Assembly (NCBI GenBank): GCA_016713025.1 | Contig: JADJPZ010000004.1 | Location: 2,480,001-2,544,000 of the forward strand | Direction of reading: 5' to 3' | Source: Saprospiraceae bacterium | GTDB taxonomy: Bacteria; Bacteroidota; Bacteroidia; Chitinophagales; Saprospiraceae | DNA: 64,000 nucleotides | In this document: positions 56,110 to 62,968 of the stretch, one piece after another | Numbering within the stretch: position 1 is the stretch's first letter | Layout: the number at the start of each line of letters is the position of its first letter | The notes under the pieces: model-generated | What the model was told of the DNA's origin: nothing | Databases searched by the model: none | What the model saw: only the letters and a program-made list of their open reading frames with translations | Program-made: the position numbers and the translations under genes

Positions 56110-56658
56110 ATGACAAAAATTTTGACTACCTTTTTACTTTTCACATTTATTGCATTTGGGCAGGCACAAGAGTCCAAAGGCAGAGTTAAAGAAACAAAAT
56201 CGGTTTGGAAAACCTTAAACGGAACAAATTATTCGATTCAGTATCCGGTAGACTGGGAGTTGAATCAAAGTGGACAAATGGGTACAACATTCATTTTATT
56301 TTCACCTTTAGAAACAAGTAAAGACAAATTTATGGACAATGTCAATCTTTTAATTCAGGACTTAACCGGTCACAACCTTAACTTGGATAAATACACTGAG
56401 ATATCAGAAGGACAAATAAAGACAATGATTACCAATTCAAGATTGATAGAGAGCAAAAGAATAAAAACTGGCTCAGATGAATACCATCGAATGGTTTATA
56501 CAGGTGACCAAGGAATGTTTCATCTCAAATTTGAGCAGTTTTACTGGGTTAAGAGTGGTAAGGCATATGTTCTTACTTTAACTTGTGAGCAAGCCAAATT
56601 TACAGTCTTTAAAGAAGTTGGTGAAGCAATTTTAAACTCCTTCACTTTTAAACAATAG
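56110..56658 (+). CDS. Secreted PsbP/DcrB-like protein
   Basis: 182 residues with a signal peptide (MTKILTTFLLFTFIAFGQAQ). The mature domain begins WKTLNGTNYSIQYPVDWELN and continues with a strand-helix pattern ending ILNSFTFKQ. The YSIQYPVDW start and the final ILNSF are typical of PsbP-like/DUF1795 (DcrB) folds, which are common as periplasmic or lipidated proteins of unknown ligand. It is a single gene transcribed away from ppc. Confidence 0.75.
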   Translation: MTKILTTFLLFTFIAFGQAQESKGRVKETKSVWKTLNGTNYSIQYPVDWELNQSGQMGTTFILFSPLETSKDKFMDNVNLLIQDLTGHNLNLDKYTEISEGQIKTMITNSRLIESKRIKTGSDEYHRMVYTGDQGMFHLKFEQFYWVKSGKAYVLTLTCEQAKFTVFKEVGEAILNSFTFKQ

Positions 56659-56688
56659 TATTGAACAAATTCGATCATGACAATTTCA

Positions 56689-56836
56689 TTACTTTTCAAC
56701 TAGTAAAACTGATGAAGCAAATAGAAAAATTGGCCACTTCCGGTATTGGTAGAAGGCCTTCAGCAACTTTCCTTTTTGTTGTTGGTGATTTTAAGACAAA
56801 ACTAGTATCATGAGCAAATATAATGCCTTGTGGGAG
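56689..56836 (+). repeat. 148-bp direct repeat, left copy
   Basis: It matches 60954-61101 over 148 bases with only about five differences and no gaps. It runs from TTACTTTTCAAC through the first nine codons of the 68-residue protein gene. It contains an ORF of 33 codons (56712-56813, starting MKQIEKLATSGIGRRP) whose TGA overlaps the next ATG (ATGA). In the right copy the same ORF stops after 16 codons. The two copies bracket about 4.1 kb of accessory genes. Confidence 0.9.
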
Positions 56837-57016
56837 TATATTCAGAAAAATGGACATCAATCATTTAAACTATCCTTTGATGAAATTAAGAGTATAGCAG
56901 GAATAGCAATAGACCATTCCTTTTTGAATTATAAAAAGGAACTGCTTTCATACGGTTACAATGTGGAAAAAATATCTTTAAAATATAAAACGGTCCTTTT
57001 TCGAAAGATTAATTGA
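56810..57016 (+). CDS. Small conserved protein of unknown function
   Basis: 68 residues: MSKYNALWEYIQKNG, then a Phe/Leu-rich strand (FKLSFDEIKSIAGIAIDHSFL) and a basic C-terminus (KYKTVLFRKIN). This pattern (short protein, WEYIQKNG, then FDEIKSIAGI and HSFLNYKKEL) recurs widely in bacteria as a stand-alone protein of unknown role, which I recognise only as a conserved hypothetical. The first nine codons are duplicated at 61075, where the gene is cut off. Confidence 0.75.
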   Translation: MSKYNALWEYIQKNGHQSFKLSFDEIKSIAGIAIDHSFLNYKKELLSYGYNVEKISLKYKTVLFRKIN

Positions 57017-57023
57017 AAAGCAT

Positions 57024-57152
57024 ATGTTGCGGTATCATTTTGTTTCAATTTTATGCGTTGTATTTCTTTACAGCTGTATGAATTCTAAACATCAGGGTGT
57101 TGCTATTGGCAATGACTACCATTGGCAATGCCGTTTCCGATACCTATTTTAA
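57024..57152 (+). pseudogene. Lipoprotein-signal ORF, perhaps the broken start of the next gene
   Basis: 42 codons encoding a good lipoprotein signal (SILCVVFLYSC) and about 24 further residues before TAA. The following ORF at 57252 is in the same frame, separated by three stop codons. A decayed upstream part of one lipoprotein gene, or two unrelated ORFs, are both possible. Confidence 0.4.
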
Positions 57153-57251
57153 TCATTTCCATATTATGTTGTGAATAGCAGCGCTAAAGGATAATAAACT
57201 TCTAAAAAGTCAATCTCAAAGCCTCCTTCCGCTGCTGAAAGGAGAGCTGCA

Positions 57252-57680
57252 ATGAAAGAATGGGAAGTTACTCCTGCGGGTAAAATGTACAAAAAATGGG
57301 AAGCGTCTCCTGCGGGTAAAAAAGTATATGCCAGTGAAGCTAAAATAATCAAGTCCATCAGGGATTCTACTAATATGAAAGGAGTTGTAACCTCTCTGGC
57401 TCTTCCGCCAGGCTCAAGATTAGGTTTTGGAGTGATGGTGAGGATTAGTGGTGACGACTATATTCTTGCTTTTGGGCCAGAAAAGACCGGCAAGGATACT
57501 TTGAATTTTAAGAATGAATTTGAGCAATTACATAGCCTGAAAGTAAACGACAAAATAATTTTAAGAAGCCATTTTGTATCCCACGCGCCCAAGTATGCAT
57601 ATCCAATAGTAGCAGGCGAGTATGTAGAACGAGATGGTAAAATACTTTACAAACGTGCACATCGCAAAGGCGGATGCTAA
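57252..57680 (+). CDS. Small basic protein with TPAGK repeats, function unknown
   Basis: 142 residues. The N-terminal 35 residues hold two related helices (WEVTPAGKMYKKWEASPAGKK), followed by EAKIIKSI and an OB-like or beta-barrel stretch (VVTSLALPP, GVMVRISGDDYILAFGP, KVNDKIILRSHFVS, GEYVERDGKILYKR). It ends in KGGC. An unusual, quite canonical Shine-Dalgarno (AAAGGAGAGC) precedes the ATG. The upstream frame is open for about 17 codons (SKPPSAAERRAA), so the real start may lie earlier. No family is recognised. Confidence 0.6.
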   Translation: MKEWEVTPAGKMYKKWEASPAGKKVYASEAKIIKSIRDSTNMKGVVTSLALPPGSRLGFGVMVRISGDDYILAFGPEKTGKDTLNFKNEFEQLHSLKVNDKIILRSHFVSHAPKYAYPIVAGEYVERDGKILYKRAHRKGGC

Positions 57681-57962
57681 GTAAATAAATGATGAAATGA
57701 GCATGAACCAACATTGTGGTACCTGGCCGACTAACGTGTTCAGTCGGGCACAAACCCTGATGATTATTTTCATACGAATTCATACAAAACCCTTTTTTGC
57801 TTCTATTCTGAGTTATTAGGTTCCGTGATAACGTAGGGGTGCGATTCCCTTATGTGAAGGGAATATGTCCATTTTTAAGTAAAAAGAAAGTTGTAGCTGA
57901 AACCATAAAGATTGCCAATTACAACATTCAACAAGGCACCAATTGAAATAATAATTTAAAAC

Positions 57963-58074
57963 CCAATGTCGTTTAGTTAAGGCCATATTATGAAGTCCTT
58001 CCCTTCTAAGGGCTTCTAAGGGAAGGATTTAGGAAGGGTAAAAACAAGTAAAAATACTTTAACTAAACGACATA
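57963..58074 (+). mobile_element. Small element family A, copy 2 (112 bp) with 10-bp target duplication
   Basis: Terminal repeats CAATGTCGTTTAGTTAAG and CTAAACGACATAG, flanked by identical ATTTAAAACC at 57953-57962 and 58075-58084. An internal AAGTCCTTCCCTTCTAAGG block can pair with CTAAGGGAAGGATTT to form a hairpin. It ends 17 bases before the start codon of the propeller lipoprotein, so it replaces that gene's native upstream region. Confidence 0.92.
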
Positions 58075-58091
58075 GATTTAAAACCTGAAAA

Positions 58092-59282
58092 ATGAAAGTA
58101 CATTTTCTCAATAAAAATCACCTTTTACTGTTGTTACTTTTTGTTTTTACATCTTGTAATAGCCAAGTCAAAACGGACTCATCAAAAGAGATTATATCTC
58201 AACTACCAATATTCGTATTACATGACCCAAAAATTGTACGGACACAAGGCACTACATCTGGAAATATATCTTGTGAGTTGGAGGACCGAAATGGAAACCT
58301 TTGGTTCAGTGTAGATGGTGAAGGGGTTTACCGCTTTGATGGGAAATCATTTACCAATTTTACCTTGAAAGATGGACTCTGCGATAATACTGCGAGTACC
58401 ATTATACAGCTCAAATCAGGGGAGATCCTGATTGGTACAAATGCAGGAATATGCAAGTATGATGGAAAAAAATTCAGCAAATATTTCGAAGTTGATTCTT
58501 TGAACAATTTAAGAATTACCGCCCTATTGGAAGATAGAGATGGAAACATATGGTTTGGTGCAATGAATAAAGGAGTTTATCGGTACGACGGAACCAACCT
58601 TTCTCATTTTCTTCACAAATATAAGCACCCAATCTTTGCTGAAAAGGAAGAAAAAATGATTAGTGATATCATTCAAGATAAAAAAGGGAACATCTGGTTC
58701 AGTTCTTTTAATAGAGGAGGCGCATGGCGATACGATGGAAAAATCCTTACTCACTTTCTCCCATCTGCCGATTATTATTCATTCCGTGAAGATGAAAGAA
58801 GTCAAGCTTATGCTACAACTGAAACAAAATATGTCCATTCTCCTGACTACATTACAGATGATATGATTCATTCTATGACAGAAGATAAATCCGGAAATAT
58901 TTGGTTTGCCACAAGGAGACACGGAATTTGTATATATAATGGGAAGACATTTAAAAGCTTTAAAGGAAATGAAGTACTTGGTAGAATTAGTCCCATCGCA
59001 ATTTTAGAAGATAAAATGGGGATTATTTGGCTAGGAACAGAAGAAAGTGGCGTATTTTCATACGATGCCCACCTGAATGACAAAGTCGGGCAGGGAAAAA
59101 TTCTTAAAAATTATACCACAAATGATGGACTAGTCAACAATTCAGTTCGTAGTATTTTAGAAGATAAAGACGGGAATCTTTGGTTTGGCACTCGATGGTT
59201 TGGATTGAGCCGTTTTGATACCCGCCCGAATGACAAAGTCGGGCAGGGAAATACTTTTACCACTTTTTCTGATAAACACTAG
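58092..59282 (+). CDS. Lipoprotein with two-component-regulator propeller repeats
   Basis: 396 residues with lipobox FVFTSC and about seven copies of the ~45-residue reg-prop unit, recognisable by LEDRDGNLWF-type strands and YDGK-type turns (for example LEDRDGNIWFGAMNKGVYRYDG and EDKSGNIWFATRRHGICIYNG). It would form one seven-bladed beta-propeller. Most relatives are fused to a histidine kinase; here the propeller ends the protein, so it may be a free ligand binder or signal partner at the envelope. The last two blades each carry an in-frame 9-codon insertion between the YD/FD and GK/GN of the turn (59067-59093 and 59220-59246). Confidence 0.85.
   Translation: MKVHFLNKNHLLLLLLFVFTSCNSQVKTDSSKEIISQLPIFVLHDPKIVRTQGTTSGNISCELEDRNGNLWFSVDGEGVYRFDGKSFTNFTLKDGLCDNTASTIIQLKSGEILIGTNAGICKYDGKKFSKYFEVDSLNNLRITALLEDRDGNIWFGAMNKGVYRYDGTNLSHFLHKYKHPIFAEKEEKMISDIIQDKKGNIWFSSFNRGGAWRYDGKILTHFLPSADYYSFREDERSQAYATTETKYVHSPDYITDDMIHSMTEDKSGNIWFATRRHGICIYNGKTFKSFKGNEVLGRISPIAILEDKMGIIWLGTEESGVFSYDAHLNDKVGQGKILKNYTTNDGLVNNSVRSILEDKDGNLWFGTRWFGLSRFDTRPNDKVGQGNTFTTFSDKH
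59067..59093 (+). repeat. In-frame 27-base palindromic insertion, copy 1
   Basis: Inserted between YD and GKILKNY of a propeller blade; it encodes AHLNDKVGQ. An uninterrupted sister blade reads YDGKILTHF. The right arm TCGGGCAGGG is intact, and the left arm CCCACCTGA is partly degraded. Confidence 0.75.
59220..59246 (+). repeat. In-frame 27-base palindromic insertion, copy 2
   Basis: Inserted between FD and GNTFTTF of the last blade, and encodes TRPNDKVGQ. CCCGCCCGA and TCGGGC-A-GGG form a 9-bp stem with one bulge around ATGACAAAG. It differs from copy 1 at only a few positions, all in the left arm. Confidence 0.75.
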
Positions 59283-59555
59283 ATTCTATAAAACTAACAA
59301 ACAAAATTGAACAAAAGCAACAAAGCCCTATTCTTGTAGTTGGCCCCACCTACCAAGGTTGGTTGAATAAGATTATCGCTTGATGTATTAATTGGATTGC
59401 AAGTACCCGCAAGCCATAGATTGCACTTCTCTAAATTTGAAACTTAAAAAATATAGGATATAGTGCAATTTTGGGATACACCCATAAGTTCGGGATTTTA
59501 ATATTTTTATCAAATAAAATTAACCAGCTGACACAAATTACTTAAGAATCTTATG

Positions 59556-59563
59556 TATATTTG
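59556..59563 (+). promoter_or_regulatory. Promoter -7 element of the padR operon (TATATTTG)
   Basis: TATATTTG fits TANNTTTG and is 17 bases before the ATG at 59581, implying a very short leader. The -33 region is weak. The preceding 298-base stretch holds no gene. Confidence 0.55.
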
Positions 59564-59580
59564 TGGAAATTTTTTAATAA

Positions 59581-59919
59581 ATGAATCCGAACCTTTTAAG
59601 GGGAAGTTTAGATACTATCGTGATCAAGTTACTGAAAGATCATGGAGAGATGTATGGCTACCAGATCACTCAGAAAGTCAAAGAAATGACCAAAGACGGC
59701 ATTCAGCTGACTGAGGGCGCTTTATACCCTACCCTGCATAAGCTGGAAGCCAAAGGGATACTTTCTGTGGAGACCCGCATGATCAGCAACAGATATAGAA
59801 AATACTATCGGCTGACCACCCAAGGCTATGAGCATGCCATTACATTACTTAACCAAATGGAAGAATACCTCCAGCAAATGTCATTATTGATCAAACCATT
59901 AAAACCATCCGCTATATGA
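59581..59919 (+). CDS. PadR-family transcriptional regulator
   Basis: 112 residues. The winged helix with GSLDTIVIKLLKDHGEMYGYQI, then LTEGALYPTLHKLEAKGIL and RKYYRLTTQG, is the complete PadR N-terminal domain, followed by one dimerisation helix. Small PadR proteins of this class (PadR-s1) often autoregulate and control an adjacent membrane protein. The stop overlaps the start of the next gene by 4 bases (ATGA), so the two are coupled. Confidence 0.92.
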   Translation: MNPNLLRGSLDTIVIKLLKDHGEMYGYQITQKVKEMTKDGIQLTEGALYPTLHKLEAKGILSVETRMISNRYRKYYRLTTQGYEHAITLLNQMEEYLQQMSLLIKPLKPSAI

Positions 59920-60623
59920 CAGAAAAACAACTCAATAAAGAACAAATCGATACACTTTTTTCATTTGTAAAGAGTAAATATGTCCGATACATTGATGTGC
60001 AATATGAGCTGGTGGATCACCTCGCATCTGCTATCGAAGATGAAATGCAAAAGGATTCCAAACTGAGTTTTGACGCGGCTTTGAGTAAGGTATATGCCAG
60101 ATTTCCTGTCACTGGTTTTACCAATTTTATTGCATCAAAAGCTAGCAGTTTAGGTAGTTATTGGAGAAGAAGATATTTCAACTTACTATTAACCTACTTT
60201 ACTCCACCCAAAATTTTCCTCACCATACTGATTTACATTTTTGCTTTTCAGACTGCATACTTTTTTGGAAAGAGTGGATTGGCAGTCTTGATTTTTGTTT
60301 CCTATATCATCAATTTATGTTTTTTGTATAATCACTACCAAGCAATGAAGTATATAAAAAGTAAAAAACAGGACTATTTATTTTTACAATCATCGTGGGT
60401 AGGAAGTTCTTTCTCTATTACATTACAATATTGGTCCTTTATTTTATTAAGGTATATTTTCACAGATGATCAGAGCAACACGTTGAGCCTATTGCACATC
60501 TCGTTACAAGCACTTGTGTGTGCTGTATCATTGATTGCGGCACATGCCAATTTTACCATCTTTCCCAAGATGATCTATGATGAGATCAATGCCAAATACA
60601 AACATCTTGGGATTGTGGTTTGA
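59916..60623 (+). CDS. Membrane protein paired with PadR
   Basis: 235 residues. The first ~85 are a soluble helical domain (LNKEQIDTLFSFVKSKYVRYIDVQYELVDHLASAIEDEM), resembling HAAS/DUF1700-type domains that commonly pair with PadR regulators. Four to six membrane helices follow (PKIFLTILIYIFAFQTAYFF, LAVLIFVSYIINLCFLY and later segments). It is predicted in the inner membrane. By analogy with other PadR pairs it may sense or respond to membrane stress, but its activity is unknown. Confidence 0.8.
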   Translation: MTEKQLNKEQIDTLFSFVKSKYVRYIDVQYELVDHLASAIEDEMQKDSKLSFDAALSKVYARFPVTGFTNFIASKASSLGSYWRRRYFNLLLTYFTPPKIFLTILIYIFAFQTAYFFGKSGLAVLIFVSYIINLCFLYNHYQAMKYIKSKKQDYLFLQSSWVGSSFSITLQYWSFILLRYIFTDDQSNTLSLLHISLQALVCAVSLIAAHANFTIFPKMIYDEINAKYKHLGIVV

Positions 60624-60953
60624 AGATCACAAGTACTCAATTATTGGCAGATGACAAAAAAAATGCAATCTAAAAAAGTTGATATGCCTTCGAAGGTGCG
60701 AAGATTAAAACTCTTTTATTTCGTCAGAGCGCTAGAACATAATCTGTAGACGACCCCACAAACCAAAACTGATGGGGGAATGCCCCTGCCTTGACGGCAG
60801 ACAGGTCACACCAATGTACGTACGAATCTCAATGGCAAACAAATGATAAGATATCAAATCTTTCAAAAATCATTCTGAAATTAAATATCTTTCTCATATT
60901 TGAAATTATACTAAGCTGAAAGACACCATTAAGATTCCATGCAATAAAAAGAG
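60624..60953. other. Intergenic region with a GC-rich hairpin, no gene seen
   Basis: 330 bases with no credible coding frame. CTGCCTTGACGGCAG near 60787 is a palindrome of the type common in Bacteroidota repeats. The rest is unremarkable AT-rich DNA up to the right 148-bp repeat. Confidence 0.5.
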
Positions 60954-61101
60954 TTACTTTTCAACTTGTAAAACTGATGAAGCAAATAGAAAAATTGGCC
61001 ACTTCCGGCATTGGTAGAAGGCTTTAAGCAACTTTCCTTTTTGTTGTTGGTGATTTTAAGACAAAACTAGTATTATGAGCAAATATAATGCCTTGTGGGA
61101 G
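60954..61101 (+). repeat. 148-bp direct repeat, right copy
   Basis: About 97% identical to 56689-56836. It ends in the ninth codon of a truncated copy of the 68-residue protein gene (MSKYNALWE at 61075, then stop). It abuts the end of the MauG gene on the opposite strand. Confidence 0.9.
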
Positions 61102-61115
61102 AAATAGAAAATACC

Positions 61116-62435
61116 CTAATTGCACTTCATATCAATCCTGGATGCCGGGTCGTTATTAGGAAAACACATACCAGACAATACTCTTTCAGGGACATATCTC
61201 TTCAGATTCGGATCTTTTAAGCCATTTTCAAGAAATTCAGTCAGATCCTTGATTTCCTGTTCAGTCAGGCCGAGTGGTTTGATAAACGAAGACAACTGAC
61301 TGTCCGGAACCCTTTGATTTTGTTTTTTACCGGTATTAAAATATCTGACTACACCTTCAAGGGTTTCTATACTGCCACCATGGAAGTATGGCCCGGTGCC
61401 TCCCAGATTGTATAATTGTGGCGTTCTGAATTTAAACATATCCTCCTGTCTGCCGGTAAATCCACCTCTTCCTAAGTTTCTGCGGTCATTGGGTCCGGTT
61501 TTTAATCCGCCATGTTCGTAAAGATCATCCACACCCAATGCTTCAAATCTCATAGAACCGAGATTTTTTTCAAAATGGCAGCTGTTACATCCTGCTTTTC
61601 CAAAAAACAGGACTGCTCCTTTCTTTTGTTGTTCTGACATGGCGTCTTTATCGCCTTTCAGCCATTTTTGGAATGGTGCCTGATTGGTCAGGTTTTGTCT
61701 CAGGTATGCTGAGATTGCAAAACTGGCGCCTTTTCTTGAATATCTTTCATTTTCAGGCATATCAGGAAATGCCTTGTCAAACACCTCCTTATATCCGGCT
61801 TTGGTGATGATATCTTTGGTGTATTGCATTCTGTGTACGATCAGGCCTTCAATATTCTGGCCTTCGAGGGTGCCAAGTCTTTCATGATTTCTTGCTGTGC
61901 CGGGATCAAAGACTCCCCACATTTTTTCAGTACCTTTATTGACACCTTCAGAACCAAAGGAGCCATTCCACATGGAGTTTTCCACATAGGCTACATTGAG
62001 TGTAACCAACGGTCTTGCTCCCTGTGCATCTATACTATCATTGTGGTAAAGCGGAAATTTAAATCTTGACTCTCCTTTTCTTCCGAAAGCCACACCACCA
62101 TCAGCTATGCCCTGCATTCTGCCCGGCCTGAATCCTGATTCGGGCACATGACAACTGGAACAGGTAAAAGTAAACATCAATTCAGACCTTTTGGCTTCAT
62201 TGGCAAATGCAGGTTCAAAAAAGAGCATCTTACCCAACTCTATTTTTTCTTTGGTGAGTGGGTTGACCGGAGATTGAGGGATAGAAGCATAATCCGTTTC
62301 ATCCGGAAGGATATATTTGCTTTTGTCAGGAATGATGCTGTTGAGTGCTTTATCATTTTCGCTGAGTTCATCATGCACGCAACCTACGGTTATTAAACTG
62401 AGGAATGCAAATAGCAATAGTATTCTTGAGATCAT
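61116..62435 (-). CDS. Di-haem cytochrome c peroxidase, MauG/BCCP family lipoprotein
   Basis: 439 residues from the ATG at 62435 (MISRILLLFAFLSLITVGC). The ATG at 62501 would add 22 unlikely residues. A lipobox VGC anchors it facing the periplasm. Two c-type haem sites, CSSCH and CNSCH, lie about 185 residues apart, with the family motif LGKMLFFEPAFANEAKRS before the first, and RTPQLYNLGGTGPYFHGGSI after the second. It likely reduces peroxide or modifies a protein partner using electrons from a periplasmic cytochrome. It is a single gene, with ends converging on the right 148-bp repeat. Confidence 0.92.
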   Translation of the reverse strand: MISRILLLFAFLSLITVGCVHDELSENDKALNSIIPDKSKYILPDETDYASIPQSPVNPLTKEKIELGKMLFFEPAFANEAKRSELMFTFTCSSCHVPESGFRPGRMQGIADGGVAFGRKGESRFKFPLYHNDSIDAQGARPLVTLNVAYVENSMWNGSFGSEGVNKGTEKMWGVFDPGTARNHERLGTLEGQNIEGLIVHRMQYTKDIITKAGYKEVFDKAFPDMPENERYSRKGASFAISAYLRQNLTNQAPFQKWLKGDKDAMSEQQKKGAVLFFGKAGCNSCHFEKNLGSMRFEALGVDDLYEHGGLKTGPNDRRNLGRGGFTGRQEDMFKFRTPQLYNLGGTGPYFHGGSIETLEGVVRYFNTGKKQNQRVPDSQLSSFIKPLGLTEQEIKDLTEFLENGLKDPNLKRYVPERVLSGMCFPNNDPASRIDMKCN

Positions 62436-62548
62436 GTTGCCGAATTGTATGAGATTAAAGTAAATGAGATTGCAAAAATAATGCTGCATTTTAAAATTCA
62501 TAAGTTTTTGTTATGAAATTATAAGAAAAATTTAAAATATGTCGGAAA

Positions 62549-62632
62549 ATGGCAAAGTTTATTGGTTTTATTGCGGGATTGGCTGTTGGATTTTTTTTAA
62601 AAATGGATTTATCCATTTCTAAACATAAATAA
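62549..62632 (+). CDS. Possible 27-residue membrane peptide
   Basis: An ORF encoding MAKFIGFIAGLAVGFFLKMD and seven more residues, ending in Lys. It has one hydrophobic helix with a GxxxG-like pattern. It lies between the divergent peroxidase start and the HNH gene. There is no family match, and translation is uncertain. Confidence 0.3.
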   Translation: MAKFIGFIAGLAVGFFLKMDLSISKHK

Positions 62633-62968
62633 CAGCGTAATCCGTACGATTTTGTCGTACACTTGACTTCCTTCTTTGGTAAGCTTCCTCTTAAGCTTGT
62701 CCTTATATCATTTTGGAATACGGCTAACAGTAAGTAATTTTATCACATCAATCACAGTGAAATATCATGTTTCTGTTGTCACATCCCAATGTCTGAGGAC
62801 TTTTTTGGACTCAACTAGTTTGAATGATTTAATTTATACATGAAAATTACTATATATTTAATTTTTTATGATATATCTTGTAACTTTGACCGACAAACGG
62901 TACAGATGGATGAGAATATGGTTATTGACTAAAGTATAAAAATAGGATAAAAACAATTACAAAAGAAA
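62633..62968. promoter_or_regulatory. Leader of the HNH gene, with two short inverted repeats and a -7 element
   Basis: The 336 bases hold GTACGA/TCGTAC and AAGCTT/AAGCTT inverted repeats near 62650-62695. TAACTTTG at 62881-62888 fits the Bacteroidota -7 consensus 81 bases before the ATG. No further gene is seen. Confidence 0.4.
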
